DNA of 64,000 nucleotides from Paraburkholderia sp. FT54 (lineage in GTDB: Bacteria; Pseudomonadota; Gammaproteobacteria; Burkholderiales; Burkholderiaceae), in the NCBI RefSeq assembly GCF_031585635.1, contig NZ_CP134195.1:682001-746000 (forward strand). The letters are read 5' to 3'. The number at the start of each line of letters is the position of its first letter. The stretch's first letter is position 1. This document shows, piece by piece, positions 36,556 through 45,548 of the stretch. The notes below the pieces were generated by a model that was given only the letters and a program-made list of their open reading frames with translations, was not told the origin of the DNA and ran no database searches. The position numbers and the translations under genes are program-made.

Positions 36556-38241
36556 TCAGTGAGCGCCGCGTTTGTGCGGGTTTTTCCTGGGCTTGCTGAT
36601 GCGCGGTTCGACGACGGGATCGGACACCTTGGTGAAGCCCTGCGACGGTCCTTGATACACCCATTCGAGCAGCGCGTCGTGCGCGGCGCGCGCGGCTTCT
36701 GAATGCGGATCGTTGATCAGGCTGACCACCACGTAACTGTTACCGTCCGCCGAGGCCACGTAGCCCGCGATCGCCCGCACGTCGCGCAAGGTGCCGGTCT
36801 TGATGTGCGCGTTGCCGCCCGCGCCCAGGTTGGTCAAGCGGTTGCGCATGGTGCCGTCGACGCCCGCGATCGGCAGCGACTCCACGAACACCTGGGCGAC
36901 CGGACTTGCGTTGGCTCGCTGCAGGAGATCGGCGAGCGCGAGCGCGGTGACATGCTCGTCGCGTGACAGGCCCGAGCCGTTGTCGAGCGTCAGATATTGC
37001 ATGTCGATGCTGTCGCGGCGCAGAAATGCCTCGATCGCACGCGCCGCTTTGGCGGGCGTGGCGGGGCCCTTTTCCTCGGCGGCGCCGATCGTGAGGAACA
37101 GGTTGCGCGCCATCGTGTTGTTGCTGAACTTGTTGATGTCGCGAACGATGTCGGACAGCATCGGCCCCTGATGCGTCGCCACCAGTTTGGCGCCGACGGG
37201 CACCGCGCCTTCACGCGTCGCGCCGCTGAACGTGCCACCGGTTTGCTGCCACAGCGCGAGAAAACCGCCGGCGAAAAATGCCGAGTGATCGAGCACCGCG
37301 ACGTTGATCGTCCGCGGGCCGCAGCGCATTGAATAGTCACCGTTGAACGAGGCCACGAGGGTGCCGTTCGGCTCCGGCGTGACGGTGGGCGACACCGAGG
37401 CCGCGTCGCCGCGGCACGGGCCGGTCACGGCGTGCATCTGGTTGTCGATCTGCAATTGCGCGAGCGCGGGCAGTACATCGATCGCGACGCTGCCGTCGGG
37501 CGACGGCGTCAGCGTGAACGACAGCGATTTGAACGCATACAGCAGCGGATCGGGGCCGACGTTGTACGGCGCGGTGGCGTCGTCGTCGAATGGCGGCAGG
37601 TCGCGCGTGGACGGATCGAAGTAGCGCTTGTCGAGCACCAGCGCGCCGTCGATGCCGGTGATGCCCGCCTTGTGAATCTTCTGCACGAGGTCGATCAGTT
37701 CTTCCGGCACGAGCTTCGGATCGCCCGTGCCCTGAATGTAGAGATTGCCGTGCAGCACGCCGTTGGCGTCGATGGTGCCGTCCGCATAGGCGCTGGTGCG
37801 CCAGCGGTAGTCAGGGCCGAGTATCGAGAGGCCCGAGTAGGTGGTGACGAGTTTCATCGTCGAGGCGGGCATCATCGGCTTGCCGGCGTTCAGTGCGAGG
37901 AGCGGTGTGTGGTCGCCGACTTTCTCCACCACCACGCTGATCGCCGACAAAGGCACGTGCGCGCGCTGCAAGCCGACCATGACCGACTGTGGCAATACCG
38001 TGGTGACGTTGACGCTCGGACGCGTGGCCTTGACGCGAGCCTGCGCGGCAAGCGGCAGCGACGCGCCGCAGCCGAGCGCGGCGCAGGCGAGCAGCCAGGC
38101 GCTCGCGCGCGGCGCAAACCGAGTTAGCCGAACGGTGGAAGCGGTGGAAGCGGCGGCAGCGGTCAAGGCAGAAGCGGAGCGCGGACGCAGTGCGACAGTG
38201 TTGAGGTGGCGTGCCAGGGAAGACAGAAAAGCGTGCGTCAT
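36556..38241 (-). CDS. dacB: D-alanyl-D-alanine carboxypeptidase/endopeptidase (PBP4, DacB)
   Basis: A 561-residue S13-family penicillin-binding protein that trims peptidoglycan stem peptides in the periplasm. The start is MTHAFLSS; 66 open codons upstream are not conserved. A long N-terminus precedes a signal-like helix (about 48-67). Active-site motifs: STMK at 127-130, SNN in DINKFSNNTMARN, and KTG in HIKTGTLRDV. The inserted domain between the first two motifs is present, as in PBP4. The last residues are Lys/Arg-rich. It is divergent from a two-component system. Confidence 0.95.
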   Translation of the reverse strand: MTHAFLSSLARHLNTVALRPRSASALTAAAASTASTVRLTRFAPRASAWLLACAALGCGASLPLAAQARVKATRPSVNVTTVLPQSVMVGLQRAHVPLSAISVVVEKVGDHTPLLALNAGKPMMPASTMKLVTTYSGLSILGPDYRWRTSAYADGTIDANGVLHGNLYIQGTGDPKLVPEELIDLVQKIHKAGITGIDGALVLDKRYFDPSTRDLPPFDDDATAPYNVGPDPLLYAFKSLSFTLTPSPDGSVAIDVLPALAQLQIDNQMHAVTGPCRGDAASVSPTVTPEPNGTLVASFNGDYSMRCGPRTINVAVLDHSAFFAGGFLALWQQTGGTFSGATREGAVPVGAKLVATHQGPMLSDIVRDINKFSNNTMARNLFLTIGAAEEKGPATPAKAARAIEAFLRRDSIDMQYLTLDNGSGLSRDEHVTALALADLLQRANASPVAQVFVESLPIAGVDGTMRNRLTNLGAGGNAHIKTGTLRDVRAIAGYVASADGNSYVVVSLINDPHSEAARAAHDALLEWVYQGPSQGFTKVSDPVVEPRISKPRKNPHKRGAH

Positions 38242-38462
38242 GAACGGGCGAAAAAGCAAAATGTCAGGGCGTGGGGCACGCGGCAATCCACGCGGTGCCG
38301 ATGGATCGCGTTGGCGCGCGGACGAAAACGCCGGCCGCGCGAAGCAAAGCGCCCATTGTAGAGAGTTGCCGCCAGGCTGCGGTGGAAAAAGCGCCACGCG
38401 ACGCGCATGCTGGGAGCGGGCGCTAGAATGCGGCATCATCGAACGATTCGGAACAGATAACC

Positions 38463-39125
38463 ATGCGCATCTTGCTAGTCGAAGACGACCGGATGATCGC
38501 CGAAGGCGTGCGCAAGGCGCTGCGCGGTGAAGGCTTCGCGGTCGACTGGGTGGAAGACGGCGAAGCCGCGCTCAGCGCGGCGGGCAGCCAGCCTTACGAT
38601 CTGGTGCTGCTCGACCTGGGCCTGCCCAAACGCGACGGTCTCGACGTGCTGCGCACGCTGCGCGCGCGCGGTCATGCGCTGCCGGTGCTGATCGTCACCG
38701 CGCGCGACGCCGTGGCGGATCGCGTCAAAGGCCTCGACGCCGGCGCTGACGACTACCTCGTCAAACCTTTCGATCTCGACGAACTCGGCGCCCGCATGCG
38801 CGCGCTGATCCGGCGTCAGTCGGGGCGCAGCGATTCGACCATCCGCCACGGCAACCTGACGCTCGATCCCGCGTCGCATCAGGTCACGCTCGACGGCGCG
38901 CCGGTCGCGTTGTCGGCGCGTGAATTCGCGCTGCTCGAGGCGCTGCTCGCGCGTCCTGGCGCCGTGCTCTCGAAGAGCCAGCTCGAAGAAAAAATGTACG
39001 GCTGGGGCGAGGAGATCGGCAGCAATACCGTCGAGGTCTACATTCACGCGCTGCGCAAGAAACTCGGCGCGGATCTGATCCGCAACGTGCGCGGTCTGGG
39101 CTACATGATCGCGAAGGACGCCTGA
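38463..39125 (+). CDS. OmpR-family response regulator (QseB/PmrA-like)
   Basis: A 220-residue regulator: receiver domain 1-115 with phospho-acceptor Asp51, acidic pair in VEDD and Lys in YLVKPF. The winged-helix domain contains LSAREFALLEALLARPGAVLSK and NTVEVYIHALRKKLG. It resembles QseB, PmrA and BasR, whose sites are direct TTAA repeats. Such repeats occur before the DegP gene two genes downstream. The kinase follows after 4 bp. Confidence 0.95.
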   Translation: MRILLVEDDRMIAEGVRKALRGEGFAVDWVEDGEAALSAAGSQPYDLVLLDLGLPKRDGLDVLRTLRARGHALPVLIVTARDAVADRVKGLDAGADDYLVKPFDLDELGARMRALIRRQSGRSDSTIRHGNLTLDPASHQVTLDGAPVALSAREFALLEALLARPGAVLSKSQLEEKMYGWGEEIGSNTVEVYIHALRKKLGADLIRNVRGLGYMIAKDA

Positions 39126-39129
39126 GCCG

Positions 39130-40431
39130 ATGCGTTCGATTCGCCGTCAATTGCTGGTCTGGCTGCTGGCGCTGGTGCTGCTCGGCGTCGGCATCGCGGG
39201 TTGGCTGATCTACCGGCAAGCGCTTGCCGAAGCCAACGAACTCTTCGACTACCAGCTGGAGCAGATCGCCGCGGCGCTGCCGTCGGAACCGTTCTCGCAG
39301 GTGCTCGGTTCGCGCGACACCGGCGACGAAGGCATCGTGCTGCAGATCTGGAATCGCAACGGCGTGCTGATGTACTACTCGCGTCCGCGTGCGCCGCTCG
39401 CGCCGCGCGCCGAGCTCGGCTTTTCGACTGAGCACACGGATCGCGGCGTGTGGCGCGTGTATGGCGCGATCGTCGGCGACAACGTGGTGCAGCTGGCGCA
39501 GCCGGTTTCCGTGCGCAACCGGCTCGCCGCGAATGTCGCGCTGCGTACGTTGTGGCCGTTGATCGTGCTGCTGCCGTTGCTCGGGCTCGCGGTGTGGGTG
39601 ATCGTCGGACGCGGACTGAGGCCGCTGCGGCGCGTGACCAGCGCGCTTGACGCGCGTCACCCCGAGGCGCTCGATCCGTTACCGGATCAGCGTCTGCCGC
39701 TCGAAGTGCAGCCGCTTGTGCGCGCGCTGAACGGTCTGCTCGAACGGCTCGCCACCGCGCTCGATATTCAGAAAGCATTTGTCGCCGACGCGGCGCATGA
39801 GTTGCGCACGCCGCTCGCGGCCGTGCAGATCCAGGCGCAACTGGTGGCGCGCGCGAAAGACGACACCGGCCGCAGCGAAGCGCTCGCCGATCTGCAAGCC
39901 GGCGTGACGCGCGCCACGCGTCTTGCCGAACAACTGTTGGCGCTCGCGCGTTCCGAACCGGACGGCCTCGCCGCCACCGACGCGATCGATCTGCGCGCGT
40001 TGCTGCAGGAATGCGTGGCGGCTTACGCGCCGCTTGCGCTGGATCGCGGCGTCGATCTCGGCATCGAGGCGACGGAATCCGCCACCGTGATCGGCGACGC
40101 CGACGCGCTGCGCGTGATGTTCAACAACCTCGTGGATAACGCAACCAAATACACGCCACGCGGTGGGCGTGTGGATGTCGGCTTGCATGTGGAAGAGGGG
40201 CACCCGCTCGTGCGGATCGCCGACAGCGGACCGGGGATCGAACCGGCTGAGCGCGACCGCGTGTTCGATCGGTTCTATCGCGCGGGCGCAGGCGCGAACC
40301 GTGCTCGCACCGACGTGGCGGGCAGCGGTCTGGGCCTGGCGATCGTGCGCCGCATCGCCGTTCAGCATCATGCCGCCGTGTCGCTCGACGAATCGCCCGC
40401 GGGCGGCTTGCAGGTCAGCGTGCGTTTTTGA
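39130..40431 (+). CDS. sensor histidine kinase (QseC/PmrB-like)
   Basis: A 433-residue kinase with helix 1 at about 9-27, a periplasmic domain of about 110 residues, helix 2 at about 141-160, and HAMP-like RGLRPLRRVTSAL. DHp motif FVADAAHELRTPLA has His223. The ATPase domain has NLVDNATKYTPRGG, DSGPGIEP and GSGLGLAIVRRIA. It starts 4 bp after the response regulator stop, so the pair is one transcript. The stimulus is unknown; relatives sense iron, cations or envelope stress. Confidence 0.94.
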   Translation: MRSIRRQLLVWLLALVLLGVGIAGWLIYRQALAEANELFDYQLEQIAAALPSEPFSQVLGSRDTGDEGIVLQIWNRNGVLMYYSRPRAPLAPRAELGFSTEHTDRGVWRVYGAIVGDNVVQLAQPVSVRNRLAANVALRTLWPLIVLLPLLGLAVWVIVGRGLRPLRRVTSALDARHPEALDPLPDQRLPLEVQPLVRALNGLLERLATALDIQKAFVADAAHELRTPLAAVQIQAQLVARAKDDTGRSEALADLQAGVTRATRLAEQLLALARSEPDGLAATDAIDLRALLQECVAAYAPLALDRGVDLGIEATESATVIGDADALRVMFNNLVDNATKYTPRGGRVDVGLHVEEGHPLVRIADSGPGIEPAERDRVFDRFYRAGAGANRARTDVAGSGLGLAIVRRIAVQHHAAVSLDESPAGGLQVSVRF

Positions 40432-40460
40432 AGGTCAAGGCTTTCTGTTCATAAAAGGGA

Positions 40461-40488
40461 CTTAAACGAGGCTTAAACGGCCCTAAAA
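40461..40488 (+). promoter_or_regulatory. three 11-bp-phased PmrA/QseB-box-like half sites
   Basis: CTTAAA (40461-40466), CTTAAA (40472-40477) and CTAAAA (40483-40488) are separated by exactly 5 bp each. PmrA/QseB-type regulators bind YTTAAK-N5-YTTAAK direct repeats. The pattern lies between the two-component pair and the DegP gene. Confidence 0.6.
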
Positions 40489-40515
40489 AAACGGGATGGA
40501 AGCGATCTGTCGCTG

Positions 40516-40532
40516 CTTAAGACTCTTTTAAG
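40516..40532 (+). promoter_or_regulatory. second PmrA/QseB-box-like site
   Basis: CTTAAG-ACTCT-TTTAAG, a 6-5-6 direct repeat close to the published PmrA box, 58 bp before the DegP start. Confidence 0.65.
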
Positions 40533-40590
40533 CGATGCCACGTACGCTTCGAGACATCCAAAGTCTCTTTCTCCCAGTCAGGAGTACACG

Positions 40591-42114
40591 ATGAACGCGA
40601 AAACCTTGTCCCGCAGTGCTGTTGCAGTAGCCGTCGCCGTTGCGCTTTCCGCCGGCTATGTGGCGGGGCATCGCGACGTGCCCGCGCCGCAGGTGATCTC
40701 GCCGGCGCAAGCCGCGATGATGCCCGCTGAAGCCGCCGCCAAAACAGGCATTCCCGATTTCTCGGGCCTCGTCGAAACCTACGGCCCGGCTGTGGTCAAC
40801 ATCAGCGCGAAGCACGTCGTCAAGCAGACGGCGCTGCGCGGCAATCCTGGCAACGGCAATGGCGGCGGCAATCAGTTGCCGATCGATCCTAGCGATCCGT
40901 TCTACCAGTTCTACAAGCACTTCTTCGGCGGCATGCCGGGCATGCAAGGCGGCGGCGACGGTGGCGGCGATGCGTCCGATCAGCCGAGCGCGAGCCTGGG
41001 CTCGGGATTCATCGTCAGCAATGACGGCTACATCCTGACCAACGCGCACGTGGTGGACGGCGCCAACGTCGTCACCGTGAAGCTCACCGACAAGCGCGAA
41101 TTCAAGGCGAAGGTGGTCGGCGCCGACAAGCAGTCCGACGTCGCCGTGCTGAAGATCGACGCGAGCAATCTGCCGACCGTGAAGATCGGCGATCCGCGTC
41201 AGAGCAAGGTCGGGCAGTGGGTCGTCGCGATCGGCTCGCCTTACGGTTTCGACAACACGGTGACCTCGGGCATCATCAGCGCGAAGTCGCGCTCGCTGCC
41301 CAACGAAAACTACACGCCGTTCATTCAGACCGACGTGCCGGTGAACCCGGGCAACTCGGGCGGACCGCTCTTCAATCTGCAAGGCGAGGTGATCGGCATC
41401 AACTCGATGATCTATTCGCAGACGGGCGGCTTCCAGGGCCTTTCGTTCGCCATCCCGATCAATGAGGCGATCAAGGTCAAGGACGACATCGTCAAGACCG
41501 GCCACGTGAGCCGCGGCCGTCTCGGCGTGGCGGTGCAGGGCATGAACCAGACGCTCGCCAATTCGTTCGGCATGCAGAAGCCGCAAGGCGCGCTCGTCAG
41601 CTCGGTCGATCCGGGCGGCCCGGCGGCCAAGGGCGGTTTGCAGCCGGGCGACGTGATTCTGTCGGTGAACGGCGAACCGGTCGGCGACTCGTCCGATCTG
41701 CCGGCGCAGGTCGCGGGTCTGGCGCCGGGCAGCTCGGCGACCGTGCAGGTCTGGCGCGACAAGTCCACCAAGGACCTGAAGGTGACCATCGGCTCGTTGT
41801 CGGATGCGAAGGTCGCTTCGGACAAGGCCGATCAGCCGACCCAGTTGCAAGGCCGGCTCGGCGTGGCGGTGCGGCCGCTGACGCCCGAAGAGAAGAGCGG
41901 CGCGTCGGTGTCGCACGGGTTGTTGGTGCAGCAATCGGGCGGCGCGGCGGAAAGCGCCGGCATTCAGCCGGGCGACGTGATTCTCGCCGTCAACGGCCGG
42001 CCCATTTCGAGCGTCGATCAGTTGAAGCAGATGATCGCCAGCGCCGGCAACAGCATCGCGTTGCTGATCCAGCGCGACAACGCGCAGATCTTCGTACCGG
42101 TCGATCTCGGCTGA
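40591..42114 (+). CDS. degP: DegP/MucD-type periplasmic serine protease
   Basis: A 507-residue HtrA protease and chaperone that removes misfolded envelope proteins. After a signal or anchor helix (8-25) and a linker, the trypsin-like domain has catalytic His153 (NAHVVDG), Asp183 (SDVAVLKID) and Ser256 (GNSGGPLFN). Two PDZ domains follow (about 295-385 and 400-500; LQPGDVILSVNGEPV and IQPGDVILAVNGRPI). A Gly/Gln/Asp-rich LA loop (about 85-132) fits DegP rather than DegS. CAGGAG precedes the start. Two TTAA-repeat sites upstream suggest control by the preceding two-component system. Confidence 0.96.
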   Translation: MNAKTLSRSAVAVAVAVALSAGYVAGHRDVPAPQVISPAQAAMMPAEAAAKTGIPDFSGLVETYGPAVVNISAKHVVKQTALRGNPGNGNGGGNQLPIDPSDPFYQFYKHFFGGMPGMQGGGDGGGDASDQPSASLGSGFIVSNDGYILTNAHVVDGANVVTVKLTDKREFKAKVVGADKQSDVAVLKIDASNLPTVKIGDPRQSKVGQWVVAIGSPYGFDNTVTSGIISAKSRSLPNENYTPFIQTDVPVNPGNSGGPLFNLQGEVIGINSMIYSQTGGFQGLSFAIPINEAIKVKDDIVKTGHVSRGRLGVAVQGMNQTLANSFGMQKPQGALVSSVDPGGPAAKGGLQPGDVILSVNGEPVGDSSDLPAQVAGLAPGSSATVQVWRDKSTKDLKVTIGSLSDAKVASDKADQPTQLQGRLGVAVRPLTPEEKSGASVSHGLLVQQSGGAAESAGIQPGDVILAVNGRPISSVDQLKQMIASAGNSIALLIQRDNAQIFVPVDLG

Positions 42115-42415
42115 CGAGTTATGCGGGGCGAACGGCTCCATCGCCCGGTCCGTTGGCAGTTTGGCCGACGGTCCGCTGATCCGCCCGCGAATTGAAGTAA
42201 TGCTTGCCGGTCCGTTGCATTTACTGCCAGCGGATCGGCATTTCTCATTTGGATCCTGGCAACGAAGAAGGGCGTTGTGCGCCACCCGGCGTGGCCTGCG
42301 GCGGTTTCCGGATGACGCGGCCGGCGGCTTGGCACGCAGGTTGCGTCTGCCTTGATCCGGGCCCACCGCGGGATACCGGATCAGCAGGGATAAGACCTCA
42401 ATAAGGAGCGAACCG
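42115..42415. other. 301-bp gap after degP
   Basis: No gene, terminator with a T-tract, or convincing promoter is visible. AAGGAG lies just before the next start. Confidence 0.45.
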
Positions 42416-42913
42416 ATGAAAACCCAACGCAATCAGCGAAGGATCGTAGCCGCTGCGATATGCGCAGCGCTCACGCTCGGTCTGGCGGGTGGTGCGTCTG
42501 CACAGCAGGCAAGCGATACGACCGGCGGCACGACCACCGATCAAACCAGTGCGGGCAACGCCAATGGCGGCGGCTTGCCGCAAATCCAGCAGCAAGGCGA
42601 CGTCTCGTTCGTATCGGGCGGCGTCGGTCTCGACGAATCGAAGGCATTGCAGCAGGCACAAAGCCAGTGGCCGCTGTCGCTGCGCTTCACGGGACCGGGT
42701 TCCGACTTTCTCGCCGACGTCCGCGTGCGCGTGGTCGACGCGCACAACGGCGAGGTGCTGAGCACCACGTCGCGTGGGCCGTACATGCTGGTGAAATTAC
42801 GCCCCGGCCGCTACACGGTGCACGCGCAATACAAGGATCGCGACCAGTCCAAACCGGTGACGATCCCGGCCAAGGGCACCGCCAAGGCCGCGTTCTACTG
42901 GAACACGCAATAA
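42416..42913 (+). CDS. secreted protein with carboxypeptidase-regulatory-like (beta-sandwich) domain
   Basis: A 165-residue exported protein. The signal peptide (VAAAICAALTLGLAGGASAQ) ends about residue 30. A Thr/Gly/Gln-rich linker follows, then a domain reading SLRFTGPGSDFLADVRVRVVD, STTSRGPYMLVKLRPGRYTV and YKDRDQSKPVTIPAKG. This is the pattern of carboxypeptidase-regulatory or CnaB-like beta-sandwich domains, which are non-enzymatic. AAGGAG supports the start. Its role is unknown; it may belong to the same envelope regulon as degP. Confidence 0.82.
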   Translation: MKTQRNQRRIVAAAICAALTLGLAGGASAQQASDTTGGTTTDQTSAGNANGGGLPQIQQQGDVSFVSGGVGLDESKALQQAQSQWPLSLRFTGPGSDFLADVRVRVVDAHNGEVLSTTSRGPYMLVKLRPGRYTVHAQYKDRDQSKPVTIPAKGTAKAAFYWNTQ

Positions 42914-43064
42914 GCGCGGCGCCGTTCTGCGCGGCGTTGTGGTCCACGCCGCACTCCGTGCAGGAAGGCCGCGCACTCGGCCGGACTTTGGCCGATAATG
43001 AAGCCACGGGCGTACCCCGTGGCTTTACTGTTTGCACGACCGCACACCATCACGGAGCCGAGAC

Positions 43065-43457
43065 ATGAGCGATGCCTTGACACCTCACGGGAGCCCCGGC
43101 GCGAGCACGGGCGGGCACATCATCGGAATCACCGGCAACAATCACCGGGTGCGCGTGATACATGGCGGCGTGACCATGGCCGATACGCAGGCGGGATTGA
43201 CACTGTCGGAAACCGGTCTGCCGGATGTGTTCTATTTTCCGCGTTCGGACGTGAACATGGCCCGGCTCGAACGCTCGGAACACACTTCGCACTGTCCGTT
43301 CAAAGGCGTCGCGTCGTACTTCCATCTGCGCACGGAAGACGGCCTGGTCGAGAACGCCGTGTGGAGTTATGAAACGCCGCTCGAGTCGGCGATCCAGATC
43401 AAAGGGTATCTCGCGTTTTACGCATCGCGCGTCGACCGTATCGATCAGACGTCCTGA
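43065..43457 (+). CDS. DUF427 domain protein
   Basis: A 130-residue protein. It starts at MSDALTPHG, with GGAGCC upstream; an ATG 11 codons earlier in frame is not preferred. Core features are IHGGVTMADTQAGLTL, DVFYFPRSDVNMARLE, HTSHCPFKGVASYFHL and GYLAFYASRVD, all typical of DUF427. The fold is a small beta barrel; the conserved HCPFKG and Tyr residues suggest ligand or nucleotide binding. Function is not known. Confidence 0.93.
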   Translation: MSDALTPHGSPGASTGGHIIGITGNNHRVRVIHGGVTMADTQAGLTLSETGLPDVFYFPRSDVNMARLERSEHTSHCPFKGVASYFHLRTEDGLVENAVWSYETPLESAIQIKGYLAFYASRVDRIDQTS

Positions 43458-43490
43458 TCCCGCTGTCGCGCGTTCATCGGGGAGGCTGCC

Positions 43491-44252
43491 ATGGAACTGA
43501 ACGACGCGTTACGGATTCCGCTTGCGCCGTCCGACGTTTGGGACGCGTTGCAAGACCTCGCGCTATTGCGCGCCAGCCTCGACAACTGTGAGTCGTTCAC
43601 GCGGTTTGCGCACGGCGAATACGAACTGATCATGACGGTGCCGCTCGGTCCGCTGCGCGCGCGCTATCAGGCGCGTGCCCACGTGGCCGGCCAGGATTCC
43701 GGACCGGCGGACGCGCAACGCCGCACCATCAACTTCAAGGCCCGGGCCGAGGGCATCGGCGCATTGCGCGGACAGATCGAAGTGCGCTTGCGCGCGGACG
43801 AAAGCGCGCACGGCGCCGACAGGGAGCGTGGCACGCGGATCGACTACACGATCTGGGCGACCTCGTCCGGTCCGCTCGCCGAACTGCCGACGCGTCAACT
43901 CGAAAACGCATTGCATCAACTGGCCGACGACTTTTTCACCGAGTTCGACGCTGTCGTGCGAGCCAAGCATGGGCAAGGTCCGAACCGTGCGCGGGGCTCG
44001 GCGGTGCGCCGCCAGCATGTGTTCTTGCGACCGATCACGCTCGGCAGCATGGCGCGGCGCGTGCGTGCGGATCACGGCAATGCGCTGCCCGGGCGCGCGG
44101 CGAGCGCGTCGCACGGAGCCGCGCAAGGTGTGTCGCATGGGGTCCCGCATCACGAGCCTAGTCCGCACGCGGTCCCGAACTGGGCTTGGGCGGCGATGAT
44201 CTTTCTGGTCGCGCTGCTGTTGTATGTGGCGCGCTGGATCAGCGAGCATTGA
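43491..44252 (+). CDS. CoxG-like SRPBCC protein with C-terminal membrane anchor
   Basis: A 253-residue protein. Residues 1-150 have the SRPBCC/CoxG pattern (DVWDALQDLALLRASLDNCESF, then YELIMTVPLGPLRARYQARA, and ALHQLADDFFTEFDAV). The middle is a polar Ala/His/Arg linker; the C-terminus has a single helix WAAMIFLVALLLYVARW that would anchor it to the inner membrane. CoxG with such an anchor is required for carbon-monoxide dehydrogenase in Oligotropha and has a menaquinone-binding role in mycobacteria. No cox genes are present, so the partner is unknown. GGGGAGG precedes the start. Confidence 0.86.
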   Translation: MELNDALRIPLAPSDVWDALQDLALLRASLDNCESFTRFAHGEYELIMTVPLGPLRARYQARAHVAGQDSGPADAQRRTINFKARAEGIGALRGQIEVRLRADESAHGADRERGTRIDYTIWATSSGPLAELPTRQLENALHQLADDFFTEFDAVVRAKHGQGPNRARGSAVRRQHVFLRPITLGSMARRVRADHGNALPGRAASASHGAAQGVSHGVPHHEPSPHAVPNWAWAAMIFLVALLLYVARWISEH

Positions 44253-44375
44253 TTTTCGTGATTTCGTCGTCAGGGCGCGTGCGTCGGCTTGCGCCGCTGT
44301 CGCGTCGATGCGACTACGAAATTCCGGTGGCTTGCTACGAAACGTCGTCGACTGAGCAGCGTCGCCCTCGCGCAC

Positions 44376-45371
44376 TCACACGCCGCGAAACTCCCTACGC
44401 CATGCCGACGGCGACGTGCGGAACGCCTCCGTGAAATGTTGCCGTAACGAAGCGGTCGACCCGAAGCCCGCAATCCCCGCGATCGCTTCCACCGACTCGT
44501 CGGTACTCTCCAGCAATTGCTGCGCGCGAGCGAGCCGCTGCGCCAGCAGCCATGCGCCGACGGTCGTGCCGGTGGCGAGCCGGAAGCGTCGCGTGAAGGT
44601 GCGGCGGCTCATCAGCGCGCGCCCGGCCAGCGTGTCGAGCGTATGCGGCAACGCCAGATTGCCGCTCACCCAATCGAGCAGGCCCGACAGTCGGTCGCCG
44701 CGCACATTCGGCGGCAGCGGCTGCTGAACGTATTGCGCCTGATTGCCTTGCCGATGCGGCGGCACCACCAGCCGGCGTGCCACGTGATTCGCCACTTCGG
44801 CGCCGCACATCTTGCGCATCACATGCAGACAGCAGTCGAGGCCGGCGGCGGTGCCGGCCGAGGTCAGCACGTTGCCGTCGTCGACATAGAGCACGTCGGG
44901 GTCCAGGCGCACGCGCGGGTAGCGGCGCGCGAAGTCGTCGGCCCACGCCCAATGCGTCGAGGCCGGACGGCCGTCGAGGATGCCGGCGGCGGCTAGCACG
45001 AACGCGCCCAGACAGAGCCCGACCAGTTGCGCGCCGCGCGCATGGGCGGCGCGCAGCGCGTCGAGCAGCGCGGCGGGCGGCGTTTCGGCCGGGTCGCGCC
45101 AGCTCGGCACGATGATCGTGCCGGCATCGGCGAGCGCTTCGAGTCCATGCGTGACGGCGATCGAAAAGCCGGCGGTGGTGGTGAGCGCTCCCGTTTCGGC
45201 GGCGCAGACGCGAAAGTCGAAGTCCGGCACGCCGCTGCCGCTGCGGTCTTCGCCGAACACCACGCACGGCACCGAAAGATGGAACGGACTGATGCGGTCG
45301 AACGCGACCACCGCGACGACGTGGCGGGGCGGTTCGCCGCGTGCCGCGGCGGGGGAAGCGGTCGTGGCCAT
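44376..45371 (-). CDS. GlxA-type transcriptional regulator (DJ-1/PfpI domain + AraC HTH)
   Basis: A 331-residue regulator. The N-terminal half is a DJ-1/PfpI-like amidotransferase fold (VVAVVAFDRISPFHLSVPCVVF; LVGLCLGAFVLAAAGILDGR with the elbow Cys; STHWAWADDFA). The C-terminal AraC domain contains LDTLAGRALMSRRTFTRRF and ESVEAIAGIAGFGSTASLRQHF, ending SPSAWRREF. The family usually senses small nitrogen compounds. It is divergent from an isochorismatase-like amidohydrolase, its likely target; the 177-bp gap has no obvious palindrome. Confidence 0.94.
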   Translation of the reverse strand: MATTASPAAARGEPPRHVVAVVAFDRISPFHLSVPCVVFGEDRSGSGVPDFDFRVCAAETGALTTTAGFSIAVTHGLEALADAGTIIVPSWRDPAETPPAALLDALRAAHARGAQLVGLCLGAFVLAAAGILDGRPASTHWAWADDFARRYPRVRLDPDVLYVDDGNVLTSAGTAAGLDCCLHVMRKMCGAEVANHVARRLVVPPHRQGNQAQYVQQPLPPNVRGDRLSGLLDWVSGNLALPHTLDTLAGRALMSRRTFTRRFRLATGTTVGAWLLAQRLARAQQLLESTDESVEAIAGIAGFGSTASLRQHFTEAFRTSPSAWRREFRGV

Positions 45372-45548
45372 CGGTCACCTTGTGAAATACGACGATGGCC
45401 CGATTCTAGCGAATCTTGTCATTCGGGTCGCTGTCGTGAAGTGGGCCGCGGGCGAACAATGCAGTCATCGCCGTGACTCGTTCGGCGGCCAACCCGGATC
45501 AGTCCGGGCATCCAGCCATCCCCTTTACTCGAACCGAGGAGTCTTGCC

